Positions 1 to 10,671 of a DNA stretch of 64,000 nucleotides are shown piece by piece (positions within the stretch are counted from its first letter, which is position 1; every line of letters begins with the position of its first letter). This DNA comes from Pezizomycotina sp. ARF18 (lineage: Eukaryota; Ascomycota): NCBI GenBank assembly GCA_002224055.1, contig AZLU01000036.1, forward strand, positions 62,001-126,000, read 5' to 3'. A model generated the notes under the pieces. It did not search any database. It saw only the letters and a list, made by a program, of their open reading frames with translations, and was not told the DNA's origin. The position numbers and the translations under genes are program-made.

Positions 1-1
1 G

Positions 2-298
2 GGCGACGACGCGGATAAATTCGATCCGTATAGATTTTTGGAACAGGTTAACGACCAGTCGAAGAGTAGAAACGGGAGGGACGATATGGAGAAGAGACGG
101 GACGCGGCGTTCAAGCCGTTTGGTGGAGGGAGTACGCATTGTCCGGGGAGGTTTTTTGCGTGGACGGAGGTTAGCGGGCTTGTTGCTGGTTTGGTGGCAG
201 TTTTTGATGTCGAGATGCCGGAGGAGAGTACATTTAAGGTTAATAGAGGGGATGGGAGCGGTGTTAGGAAGGCTACGGGGCCAGTGTGGGCGGGATGA
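2..298 (+). CDS. Cytochrome P450, C-terminal fragment
   Basis: The reading frame is open from the window edge and carries the P450 haem-ligand signature [14 protein letters not shown], with the proximal cysteine codon at 140-142. Upstream FDPYRFL matches the PERF-like region that precedes the haem loop. This is a haem-thiolate monooxygenase, normally ER-anchored; substrate unknown. FGGG followed by three residues and CPGR is seen in CYP7/CYP8-like fungal P450s, so I place it loosely there. Only the last ~98 residues are present; the N-terminus lies outside the window. The stop at 296-298 falls in a G-rich run, and a different frame continues from 295 to 345 with a basic tail ([16 protein letters not shown]) that looks like a normal P450 C-terminus, so a one-step frame change near 290 is possible. 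Sure of the family, unsure of the exact end. Confidence 0.9.
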   Translation, partial: GDDADKFDPYRFLEQVNDQSKSRNGRDDMEKRRDAAFKPFGGGSTHCPGRFFAWTEVSGLVAGLVAVFDVEMPEESTFKVNRGDGSGVRKATGPVWAG

Positions 299-1093
299 AG
301 GTTAGGAAGGAGGCCGAGGGGAGGAAGGTTGTTATGAAGTGGTGATCTCATGATGCATGATGGTGGATGGGGAAGGAAGTTGCTGGCGTAAATATAGATA
401 TTTCACATTAATATTTAAGGAATGGATATCAATACATCTCAATTGATCAAGGGCCCCGGAGAGCTTTTGTAACACGAAAGTCATAATATACTTACGTATC
501 GTTATGTCTCGAGATTCATCAAGTAGTTTATTCCGTTATGTATATATACACATCACTAGCATCCAGTACCCTATAAGAGTATTTTGGCTATTTTGAATCT
601 GCTTAAAATCCCGGCCTGCCCAATTTATTTCAGATCTCAAGCTCTGCTCTGAGTGCGTGAGAAGAGGCGTGGCCAGAGACGTGCGATTCGGGGCTTAGCT
701 GCGCGACCACTAGGCCTTTTGCTAACCGGGGGACTAGGGCGAAGCTGAACGGACTCGAATGAAAAGTGATGCTAGAACTGCTTGCACCAGTTAGTGGTAA
801 GCGGACGATAGAAGTTTGGGCTGCATCCGGTTGTTTCGAAACATAAGAAAGTTGGGACGCATGGTTAGTTTCGACGCAATTCCAAACCGTGGGATTTCCT
901 GCCGACAAAAGAAAGAGCTTCAGGCACTATATCGTACAACCTGTGAAAACCACAGGGTAAAAGCTTCTCCAGCTACGAAATGAAACGCAACACACAAAAC
1001 TTGATGAAACATCCTGCTTCGTCACGCCACGAGGTATATTGACCCATAATACGAGCGTTCAGCATTAGATATTTAATTTGGGATATAATATAG
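299..1093. other. Intergenic stretch, nothing recognised
   Basis: Downstream of the P450. AT-rich from 380 to 610. A 92-codon minus-strand ORF (630-908) is Ser-rich with no recognisable domain and lies 3' of the two-exon gene at 1094-1710. I cannot support it as a gene. Confidence 0.4.
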
Positions 1094-1710
1094 CTAAATT
1101 GACTTCCATTTCCATCCATTTCTTTCTTCTCCATTCACATTAAGATTGAAGAATGGCTCATCCTCGATGACGCCCGCGAGTGCCGTGCTTTCGATGGCTC
1201 GGTTTGGTGCATCACGGGATGCTTCGTCAAGAAAGCGTTCAAGGCAATAAAATAGATCGTGCTCGACGGTGTCAGAGATCTTTGAGAACACTGATTTTGG
1301 GGGTGGTTAACTCGGTTTAGTAAATGCTATAATAATTTGAAGAATATAATTTATTTTGAGGGAGAACAACGTCGCGAAAGAATGAACGGGTGGCATCGAA
1401 GATAGATAGCTAAAAAGTTAAGATGCGGAAAAGCACAGGGGTTGATGCGTAGTATACCTGATTCGTGAAGTCTGCTAAGTAATTCCATCGGAACAATCGA
1501 TCCAGAACTTTCGGCATCTGGGGAGGCGACGAGAGTTTCGCCCTCTGAGCCATCAATTTCAGGGCTTGACCTAGTAGAGTATTGAATAGATCCCTCGTCA
1601 GAGTTCGGAGAAGAAGCTATGTGCTCAGAATCTAAAGCAGACGTGATGCTCGTGCCTCGGTGGTATATGAGGCGATTTTCGATATTGGGATACTCTGCGT
1701 TGTCATCCAT
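1094..1710 (-). CDS. Two-exon small protein, family copy A (149 aa)
   Basis: Exon 1 is 1458-1710 (253 bp) starting at ATG (MDDNAEYPNIENRL). Intron 1291-1457 (167 bp) begins GTATAC after CAG and ends in CAG. Exon 2 is 1094-1290 (197 bp). The splice is phase 1 and joins to 450 bp, 149 residues plus stop, with no internal stop. Exon 1 encodes an acidic Ser/Glu-rich, probably disordered region. Exon 2 encodes YCLERFLDEASRDAPNRAIE, likely a short helix. No signal peptide or membrane segment is evident. The same intron position and an exon-2 motif (roughly L-x-R-F/Y-L-x-E, then N-R-x-I) recur in minus-strand copies at 4184-4554, 8975-9377 and 13898-14409. Function unknown; I do not recognise the family. 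The gene model is supported by the paralogues and by perfect phase. Confidence 0.65.
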
Positions 1711-4183
1711 AGCGAAAAGATTCTTTTGGGAGGAGCCAAATTATCTTGAAGATTAAGATTAAAAAAAAACCCAAGTTGGTTCACTCGGAGAATTCAGCAG
1801 TAGTATCTCGATATATAAAATATATATGACCAACCTAATACTCTACTCCGCTAAAGATGATATGAGAGTAAGAATGAAGACTATTTACCGGCACCGCGGG
1901 AGGATGGGGTTCATTGCTAAAATGTACAGCAGTTGTTTTTAATTTGCAAAGCCAGGCTTCAGCAATATATATAGGATCTCATGAGGGTATTCTCGGTAAC
2001 ATCGCGTGCTGCTTCTCTCTATCTTAGAAAAAAAAAAAAAAAAAAAAAAGGAATTACTGCGTAGACGTGCCCAAGCATCCCAGCGCTCTGCAAATAAAAT
2101 AAAGAGAAATCCTTGCAGTTGGCTGTAGCAGTGAGACTATCATGAGGGTACACATACTTCTTGTCTCTGCAGCCATATTTCCCCATGTCACCTAACTCGA
2201 GCTTTAATGACGGAAGGACCCCACTAAAATGAAGAACAGGAAGAGAATAATAGAAGATAAAGCAAAAACTCCAATATTTCAACGAAAAGAAACCCCCGAA
2301 CTAGTTCCTAGTTTACTGAATTGAAATATCAAACGAAAGATTTATATAGCTTGCATTCTTACGGAGTCATGGCTCCAGCACCTGCATTCTAATTAAGGTA
2401 CCGGTTTGTGTACTTATTACATGAACGAGAGGTCACAGTGAGAGCACTATGGATGGAGGGGTTCTTTGGGTACCGTGCACTTGTTTTTATTTTTTTATTT
2501 ATTCATTTATTTTTTTTTTCGGGTTGGCTTGCTGAGTGATGAAGCCAATGGTATCCCTCATGTATCGGTTTATAAGTCAATTGCCTTTGATGAATAAACT
2601 TTGTGGAGTGCCACCGCCTCCGCCATTTCTCCAGCCCCCTGCTTTATAAATCCCTCCGCAGCCATTCCCTTACTCGGCAAAGAGAATGGAAACAATGCTG
2701 CAGCTCTTTAAAAATTTTCTACGAGCCTTAGACACTCATAAAATGCCACCATGTTTTTGCAGACGTTAGGATGTTCAACTTTAACATGCAGTGACCACTC
2801 TCAATGCTTCTTTAAGCGCCCAAACCAGGAAAGTATTTCTTTATCGCGGGGAGTTTTCGAGGCTCTCTTTCTGAGCAAATGAAGCGGATCTTCACTTTTA
2901 ACTTATTTATCTACTTATCTACTTATCTATTTGTTTTTCTTTCTCTGGGTCTTTCGTCGGGGCTTGCCCGGAGATATAGAAGAACTAATAAAATGGCGCA
3001 ATGGCTTGGTATGCACAGATCTAGAAACGAAAACTATATTTTCTTTAAGTCGTACACGGCTTTGTATCGTCTTATAGGTTTATATTATTGCCAGGGTATT
3101 GTAGATGCATATCGGAGGTTTGCACCGACTAATAAATGGAAGGTTTATTTAGAGCAATTCCCCTAAAAGATATAGCAAATCGTACACAAAAGGATCAGGC
3201 TGAAGCGATAGAATAACGTATCGTATGGTCTGGCGAATAAGCATGCAAGCACCCCGGCTCGATGGATTTTCAAAAAGTTTTGAACTTGTAGACTTATTTA
3301 CTAGTATATATTTATTCTATAGTATTTTAAAATATCGACTATCTTATTTATGATCTTAGAATATAACCTTAAACACGCGTTTTCGGGTATTGAGCTTATT
3401 CGCCAGTTTTCAATGGATTTTTAGAAATAGGCACGCCTGCACGTTATTTGCTGCTAGCCTGTTCATTGCTATATTCCTATTTGCCAACCCTCGTTTCGAC
3501 GCCTGAGAATTGCGATGCCGACAGGGAACTTCCAAAAATTTTGGCGCGTTATTCCCGTGTGAAGATGCATTATTGTTTATAGGTAGGGTCAGGTTGGGAT
3601 TCCGATTAGATTCACAGCCTCTGGTTTGTTCGTTACTGGAGAAAAGGCCAAATTGACTGACCGCGGAGAGCAAAATATTCCAAGCACCGGATCGCACGTC
3701 CGGAGCGCTGCAAAACTCTACCGAAGGAGTCTGGAATAGGGTCATTGCCGCCGCTGCGGTCATATTATAAGAGCCGTTGTTGCCTTGAGCATTAGTTGCT
3801 ATAGTGATAGGAAGAATCTCGCATTTTTTAATTGCGTTTGTCATGGTTCTAGAGAGGTGGTTTCAACGATTGAATATGTCTCAAATATCGGAGACCTCTC
3901 TATAATCTTCACTACTTTAGAAAACCAAATAAACAACGGTATAATGCAAAAACGTATTCCGTGCTCATGAAGCAGAAGAATGCTAACCTATATGAAACTC
4001 ATACAACAAAGTCAAGAGGAAAAGCTAGAAAAGGGGGATCTGTGGAGAAAAGCAAGAAGCCTACGCGTCGAGAAAACTTCAAAAAGAGGTATTATCTCTG
4101 ACCTATACACTAATACAACGCTCTGTCTCTATATGAACACCTACAACCTATCGTCTACATTAACAATATTTCAAAAACCTGCA
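1711..4183. other. Intergenic stretch with weak ORFs only
   Basis: Contains a 20-nt A run at about 2030-2049 and T-rich patches near 2490-2520. The longest ORF is 3410-3844 on the minus strand (144 codons, Asn/Ala-rich, MTNAIKKCEILPITIATNAQ at its start). It has no recognisable domain, no shared intron and no motif of the two-exon family. A plus-strand ORF at 2879-3166 has a hydrophobic start but poor codon character. I support none of these as genes. Confidence 0.35.
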
Positions 4184-4554
4184 TTATTCGGTCGGGCAAT
4201 AGCTATTGAGATACATCATCGAGTTCGAGCTCAACATCAGTACTGTTGAAGTGAGGTAGAGGATCCTCTCAATAACGCGATTGGGTCCTTCGAATGATGC
4301 TTCTTCAAGATACCGATCGAGCATGAACGACGAAGCATGAGCGACTCCAAAATCCTTGTCTATTTAAGTCCCCAGTTATATCACGTATAAATTGTTAGAA
4401 CTTTAACGTATATCTCCTAAACAAGTGGAGGGAGAGATCAAGAAACTGAGAAACGAAGAAAAGAAAATCTCGTTAATGACAATAGTACCCGAACCGCTTC
4501 CTGAGGAAGTGTTTAAGACCTCGCTCCCAGCTCCGAGCTAGTCGCTATTGTCAT
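4184..4554 (-). pseudogene. Two-exon small protein, family copy D (decayed)
   Basis: Exon 2 is 4184-4359. After an AG acceptor at 4360-4361 it reads in phase 1 and contains FMLDRYLEEASFEGPNRVIE then RIL, the clearest match to the exon-2 motif of copies A (1094-1710) and C (13898-14409). Exon 1 probably starts at the ATG at 4554 (MTIATSSELGARS) but meets a stop after 13 codons. A neighbouring frame continues with a Ser/Gly-rich stretch (NTSSGSGSGTIVINEI). The expected GTATAC donor is not seen; a GATATACG at the right distance could be a mutated one. Exon 2 is therefore well supported by homology while exon 1 is broken. Function unknown. Confidence 0.5.
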
Positions 4555-5497
4555 GGATGTGTAAGGGAATTGTGTTGTTGATCAGGAGCTGAACTGAAAA
4601 TGGTACGCGCCGTTGAAACTCCCGGAAAATCTTGCCGAATATATTTCGAGGCTCGAATAGCTATTGAAGGTTGAACTTGGGGTTCGAACTCCATGTATAA
4701 TCGTTTGCCCATATTTACTTGTGATGGAGCCGTTTAACTTGTATAACGTTTACAATATATATTTCTGTAAGATACGAAAAAGGTCTATTAGAAAAGAAAC
4801 AAAAATTATTTCGAAGTAAATTAAAAGCAATAGAAAATCAAACTTGTATTATATCTTGATTGTGATATAATGTAGATTGTGATGCAGAGAAAGCTAGAGC
4901 TTTATCGAGTGAAACAGTTACCTGATATGAAACCCTTTCGTTAGACCAGCAGAAATTTTATTATTACGCAGCTAGATTACCAGACAACCAGGTAAGGATT
5001 TTTTTGAAAGTTAGAAGACATCAAGTCCCCGAGGACCGGATTTCAGTCTAATATATGACATTCCATATCGTGTCTTTTTAGTCTCCTCGGCAGCTCCAGC
5101 TCACGAGCTACCCGTCTGATACCCAGAGAGTCCTTGATAGCAAAAAAGGAGAAAAGTCTGGGGCCGTTTTTTGTTGCACAGTGCGGCGTGCTATGCTCAT
5201 TTTCCAATCTCGTAAGCCTACTTGGCTAATCTTCGGATCTGCGAGATTTGACTCGCGAGAGGATCCGCGGAAGCGGGTACGAGAGCCGTACAACAAATTT
5301 GATGACGCGACAAAGGGCCAATTCGTGCCTAAAACGGGAGAAGGATTCTTGATCGGATAGCCTATAGCCATTGCTCAGCACTAGCGTACAGTGTTGCCCC
5401 CCTCACGACTACGTTGTAATTGTTTTTTGTTTCTCCTGTTTCGTTTCATATAGATTTCTTGCACTTTGCATATGTAAATTTGCGTACATTAACCGAT
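4555..5497. other. Intergenic, 5' flank of the transposon
   Basis: An 87-codon minus-strand ORF (5108-5371) is basic and Ser/Arg-rich with no domain I recognise. The sequence keeps ordinary CpA/TpG content up to the transposon edge. The last five bases, 5493-5497 (CCGAT), are repeated just after the element at 7113-7117. Confidence 0.4.
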
Positions 5498-5555
5498 CAC
5501 GCGGTGGCCAAAAAAGTTACGCACTTTTAAAAATCCCAGCTTAGCGCTCACTATA
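5498..5555 (+). repeat. Left terminal inverted repeat
   Basis: Pairs with the reverse complement of 7054-7112 over almost its whole length. The few differences are mostly transitions plus one A in a homopolymer. Two of them (TTACGC here against TTGCGC, TTTTAAAA against TTTTGAAA) are TpG to TpA changes on this copy, in keeping with RIP. Confidence 0.9.
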
Positions 5556-7053
5556 CTATATAAAAATTATATATATAAAATTATATATATTAAAACCCTA
5601 TTATTATATTATTATAATTAATAACCTTTTATAGATGCTTAAGTATACTTAGAACCTATTTATTAATAGATTTCTATTATAAGCCGGCCTAATCTTTATT
5701 AATAGCTAATTTTAATAATTTAAGGTTAAAATACTTCCGCTTATATACCTCGACTTAGATTTTACTATATATTCTTAATAGGTAATAAATCCGGGCTATA
5801 CGGTATATAAATATATATTATAGCCTATTATTCCGTTTCTACTATACAACTATATTATTTACGCTATTATTCTTTTCTAATATAAAATTCTAATTATTAT
5901 ATAGCTATTTATCAACTACTAGCTCTAATATTTAATCGCGGTAGTATTTTAATATTATTTTACTATTTTTATTAGTTAATATATTATAATATATAAGATC
6001 TAATTTAAAATTCTAACCTACTACGGCCTATATATAAAATTTAAATATTAAATCGTTCTTATTATTATATACTTACATAGTATTTAAGACCGGGTTATAG
6101 TCCTAATTAAAATAAATTTCTAATAATTTTATTTATATATATTTTACTAGGTAAGTAAAATTATTTTAAACTATATATATAAGCCTTAGAGGTAGCGATA
6201 TATTTATAGTTATAGAATACTAATTTTTACTTAGCGAACCTTACTAAAATAAAGGTCTTTTTTAACTATATATATACCTCTAACCTAAACTTAAATACTA
6301 CTTTAATATCTTATATATAATTATTATAGTAGCGCTCCTTATATCTCCGTAATACGCGTACCTTATCCTTTAGTATATAGCTAAAGTAAAATTTATTACT
6401 AAAATAGATTTATTTCTAGTACTTTAGTATAGATAGGTATACTAGCTACTAATAGGCTAAAATTAGTCGCTTATACTATATATTATTAGGCTTTTACTAT
6501 TTTTAATAGGCTATATAATACCGTTAGTACCTTTTAGCTATATACTTTTATACTATATATATTAATATGCCTTTAATATAGGCCTTAAATACTAGCATAT
6601 TTTATATTAAATAATATACTTTTTAGCCTTCGTCTATAAGTAGTTCTTCTATTATATTAAGCTAGGCTTTTAATAGTTTATATAGCTTACCGTATCGATC
6701 TAAACGCATCGGGCTATTAGTAAATATTATACGTAATTATTTTTATTATATAAATACTAGTGCGTTACGTTAGCTTATATTTTTAATATAAACTAGTAAT
6801 AGTAACTAATTAGCTAGTATTATAGTCGCGTATAAATAGATAGTATTATAATGCGATAATATATTTTATTAAAAATATGGTTTTTTATAGAGTAGATTTA
6901 TAAGCGTATGTTAGTACTAGTTTTAAGAGAGGGACCTTAATATTTAATGAAGTAAAAGAGTGTATACGCCGGCTAGAGCGGCGGCTAGTTCGCCGGGCTA
7001 TTAAACGCGTTCTACGTACGATAGTATTAATAGTAGATATATTTTTTGTGTGG

Positions 7054-7112
7054 TATAGTGGGTGCTAAGCTGGGATTTTCAAAAGTGCGCAACTTTTTTT
7101 GGCCACCGCGTG
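7054..7112 (-). repeat. Right terminal inverted repeat
   Basis: Reverse complement begins CACGCGGTGGCC and ends AGCACCCACTATA, matching 5498-5555. It is followed directly by the second CCGAT at 7113-7117. Confidence 0.9.
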
Positions 7113-7641
7113 CCGATATACCCGGATTCTTCCGAGAACAGAAGCCCTTCTTTGAGCATGCTGAGGAGGAGTTTTATGAAATGGGCACGAGACCAAAATT
7201 CGAATTGAGACTGCATCGTGTCTATTTCACTATTGGTTTACACCAGACCTTAGTGTCGACATACTCGTAAGAATGTCTACTAGCTCGTGTAATTCCTTTG
7301 CCTTTTATACCTTGCTTAAGCAATCCTTTATTCTACCTCGCTAGTTGTCATTGTTCTGATATGAACACGAGAGATGTAAGCCAGACTCAGAGTCCTTCTT
7401 CCCTCCTTCCTATATTTCCCTAGCGCGTACTCGTTGGGGGAGATCTAGAAAGGAGAATGGATTATTGTTCGTTATCCACAGTTGCTAACATTAGTAAATG
7501 CTTTCAATTTATTCGCTGGGGAAGTTAACCGGAAACGACACTGGTGAATTACTTTGCTGGCGTCAGCTCCCCGGCTCCTCCTTCGATGCGTCCTTCAATC
7601 CAATACCAAAGTGATTGGCTTCCTACAGCCAGAATGTCTCG

Positions 7642-7998
7642 TCATCTGCCATCGCATTGCAGAACGTCGACTTCATACCAAATTCCTTTGCGGCTCTGGC
7701 ATACCCCGCGGTGTCGGCTATTTAATGTCAGTAGATATTCCCAAAGCGGATAGTTGAAATTCCAACGCACCAAAAAATCCCAGATGCTCGACACAAATGT
7801 ATCCAGGCGCCTCATAAGCCACCCTGCTGGTGATATTGTGGTATCGGACTCCTGAATACTCGCGGCAAACTTATCTGCTAGCCTATGGGCGATACCGAGA
7901 TGTGTGAATGCGTCTATAAGTGTGGATATCTCTTCAGCGATTGCTAGTGTCTTCTCAGATGCCGTTTTCGTCATAGTTTCTAGACACTTAACAAACAT
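7642..7998 (-). CDS. Hypothetical protein fragment
   Basis: The ORF starts at ATG 7998 (MFVKCLETMTKTASEKTLAI) and has protein-like composition, including an amphipathic N-terminal part and the Trp/Phe-rich segment VSSIWDFLVRWNFNYPLWEY near residues 78-97. After about residue 100 the frame used becomes Arg/Cys-rich, while a neighbouring frame continues with GYARAAKEFGMKSTFCNAMA. A frame change near 7700 is therefore likely. No family recognised. Flanking DNA (7118-7641 and 7999-8974) shows only short ORFs. Confidence 0.35.
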   Translation of the reverse strand: MFVKCLETMTKTASEKTLAIAEEISTLIDAFTHLGIAHRLADKFAASIQESDTTISPAGWLMRRLDTFVSSIWDFLVRWNFNYPLWEYLLTLNSRHRGVCQSRKGIWYEVDVLQCDGR

Positions 7999-8974
7999 CA
8001 AATGTCTAGTCTTGTTTGCGATGAGATAAAATTAATTGGGGTTTTGCAATGAAATTGTGGTCTGAAAGCTTTTATGTATTACCATTATGACTCTGTTCAT
8101 CAGAGTTTCTAATGAATACCAGCTTAAAAACTTTATAAAGATAATCGACCAAGAAACTGTATTTCTTCGTAAAGGATAGAGTTTATCCTAGAGCCAGTAT
8201 ATAGCCACGTGGAGACCTAGAACGACCGTGCACCATATCAATGGAAAAAATACTGTGCAACGATATCTAATCACACAGCATACAGGGCTCGCGTCAGCGA
8301 ACATAATATGTTACAGGAACAGGATGAAAATTTAGTCGCACATCAAAATATGTATACATTGGAAGAAAAAAGCTTTGAAAAATATATTCTAGGAAGTAAT
8401 AGCGTGCGATGTATATTAGCTGGAGACTTTCAATTTTGACATGAAGCATAGAAGACCTCGCAAAGCCTGATCAAGAATTATAAGCGGGCGGAAGGAAGTT
8501 TCCAATCCTAACGATACTCTCCAGGATGCTTGGTAGCAACTCTAATATTAAACGCAAGGGGAAAAAAAAAAAAGATGGGACGACTAGGGTGTCCCTGTAA
8601 ACTTTGTGTAACGTTGACGTGGGCGTGCTATCGGGCGTGCATTATTCAAATTCGCGAAACAGTTTAGGAAATTAGGAGATATAATATCTGAGAACTATTT
8701 ACTATGAGCCGGAATAGTATTAGCCAGTTATAATGCAGTATGAAAACCGCAATCGCGGGGATTTATCGTTTTGATAAGGCGAAATTTAAAGTAAGTACTT
8801 AAGTACAGGTAAACATCGCCTCTCCCGATCAGCCGGGAGTAGGAAGGTAATCATCTAAGAGATATAAATGCCCGAATACCAAGGGACTATCCGATATCAT
8901 TTAAGATTTGGAACTCGTAGCGAGCGGCTGGATAGTAAGGACCTGGTCCGTAAGAATTCTCTCCATCGCGCTAT

Positions 8975-9377
8975 TTATACCTTCGGGGACCTCTCTGCGA
9001 GAAAGCGGTTCAGGGCGTAGGATGGATCGTCCACGGTTGAAAAAACGTGCTTGGGGCCTAAAAACAGAATAAGTAGTTAACTTCAGCTATACTCATGGGA
9101 ATAACAGAGACGAGCAGTGAACATACTCGTGGCCCCAATCTCGGTTGGTTTAACGGTAGAAGCGCTGCTCCCGACGCTGGAAACGCCGGTAGGCGGCTGG
9201 GAATCGTAGTCTCCAAATTCAGATCGTGTCGAAGCAGCGTCGGACAGTGTTGTGGCGGTGATTTTCTCCGTCGCTAGTGATAACAGACTTATCACCTCCG
9301 TTTACTTCGTTATGAGGGATTTCACCGATGCCAGAGCTAGAAGGCGTCTCATTGACAAACTCGGCGTTGATAGCCAT
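8975..9377 (-). pseudogene. Two-exon small protein, family copy B (frameshifted)
   Basis: Exon 1 runs from ATG at 9377 (MAINAEFVNETPSSSGIGEI) to 9127. Intron 9058-9126 (69 bp) runs GTATGT...TTTTTAG. Exon 2 runs from 9057 to a stop at 8975. The splice is phase 1, as in copies A, C and D. Exon 2 begins SPKHVFSTVDDPSYALNRFL, aligning with the motif in the other copies. Exon 1 changes frame near 9295: the ATG frame stops while the downstream Ser/Thr-rich frame (TTLSDAASTRSEFGDYDSQP) is the one that joins exon 2. After AERSPK exon 2 reaches a stop, but another frame continues EVPEGINSAMERIL, matching copy D, so a second frame change is likely. Function unknown. Confidence 0.5.
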
Positions 9378-9493
9378 ATTTAGTTGTCCTTCGTAAGGGC
9401 CGAGGTAGCTATGATGCTGGTTTTGATTGTTAATACTAAACCGCCGCTCAGTAGGGGCTTTAAATGTCGGAGTTTCTGTCTGATACCCCTTAC

Positions 9494-9517
9494 TTATTAT
9501 TATTATTATTATTATTA
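9494..9517 (+). repeat. (TTA)8 microsatellite
   Basis: Eight perfect TTA units upstream of family copy B. The surrounding 9378-10302 holds no gene I can support. An A-rich patch with interspersed G lies at about 9847-9880. Confidence 0.95.
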
Positions 9518-10302
9518 GATCTCGATATAAAGATATAGTAGTAGGAGAAAATGCTGAACGGGATAAAAAAACGAATACGTACGTGTGTAAATTGGAAGAA
9601 TACCCTTGAATTTTTGTGAGGGAAAGGACTTTACTCGCTTATATATCGAGAAAATTATATCGACTGAAAATTTTTACAAACATAGTGGTTACTTTAAAAT
9701 CAGTTCAGCGAGTTAGACAGACCCAGTTGCCTTTGCGCGTTACTTTGAGGCTCACATTTAGCCCATCCGTATAGCGTCACGTACTGGTTCGTACTGGTTT
9801 CTCAGAGACTGGGTATCAGGCAAGCGCAACCAGGATGTCATTGTTGAAAAAAAAATGAAAAAAAAAGAAAAAAAAAGAAATTGGAGGGCTTTCTTATGGT
9901 TATAAAACGGCCTAGCATATATATCGCTAACGGCCTAGCGGTGCGGATGCTACCGCAATGGTTACACAAGATGACCTTCCCCTTTCAAGATGGGTAAATT
10001 ATTTATCGTGGTCATAGGGTTATCTTAAACACTTCATACGAATCGAATAATGCCGAATTATGACTAAAGGTATCGCATAGTAGACTGGTATTCTTTGTAC
10101 GAAGGGCACCACGGATGTGTTATAGAATAAAAAAGAAGGTCAAAAGGTCGAACCTTTACGCGCCGAATATACTAGCAAGCACAGGACTTGAGAGCTAGAG
10201 GCAATTAGCAAAATCGCTTTTCCACAAGCTACGAGAATAATCCAAGCCATAGTTTTGGTATCTACTAAAGCGGAGTTTTAGAATCTCAATTTCAATATTG
10301 CT

Positions 10303-10671
10303 TCATGGAGGTAAATGTACGCTTGGTTTGGATACAGAATCCAATCCACTGAGAACCATCTTATAATTATGCGTCTTTGCCGTTCCGCTACCCTTTGCGT
10401 TCTCTTGAACTGCGGTAGTAGTCGTCTCTTTGTTACTCTCTATCGTATTAGGGTGCTGCTTGCGCATGTGTTTTGTAAGATTATCACGACGCGTGAATTG
10501 CATGTTAAAGTTGAGAGATCCGCAAAGGAAAATTTTCTTCTGTTCCTCAGTCGCGTGCGTCACGCGCTCGTGCCTATTCCTGTTTTGCCGGTCCGTGAAC
10601 TCTCGACCACAGCGGCCTTTTCGGCAACGGAAACAAGAAGCGGAAGAGACGGTAACTTCTTTTGGATGCAC
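10303..10671 (-). pseudogene. C2H2 zinc-finger protein fragment
   Basis: The minus-strand frame encodes two linked C2H2-type fingers: FRCRKGRCGREFTDRQNRNR-HERVTH, then FLCGSLNFNMQFTRRDNLTK-HMRKQH. They are followed by a polar tail ending in VSKPSVHLPP. The first finger and linker (FTDRQNRNRHERVTHAT) are nearly identical to those at 20594-20974, so the two are paralogues. In the second finger the position of the second cysteine is Phe (TTT), whereas the 20.6 kb copy has FPCEFPDCDMRF, so this finger probably cannot hold zinc. No ATG starts the frame: it is open from a stop near 10700 and an ACTCAG just upstream could be a splice acceptor. No ankyrin-coding exon is visible upstream. Probably a displaced last exon. 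Confidence 0.6.

Larger units (their letters stand above)
5498..7112. mobile_element. RIP-mutated TIR DNA transposon, 1,615 bp
   Basis: Both ends carry a ~58-bp terminal inverted repeat starting CACGCGGTGGCC, and the element is flanked by a 5-bp direct repeat CCGAT (5493-5497 and 7113-7117), read as a target-site duplication. The interior (about 5560-7040) is extremely AT-rich, has no ORF, and is almost devoid of CpA and TpG while TpA is abundant. This is what repeat-induced point mutation does in ascomycetes. The length would suit an autonomous element with one transposase gene, but nothing codable remains, so the superfamily is uncertain. A 5-bp duplication and a CAC start are not the TA pattern of Tc1/mariner; Transib-like elements make 5-bp duplications, but that is only a hint. 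Confidence 0.85.

Noticed and set aside
4640-4720. GGTTCGAACTCC, resembling a tRNA T-loop (B box)
   Set aside because: No A box at the right distance and no acceptor-stem pairing.
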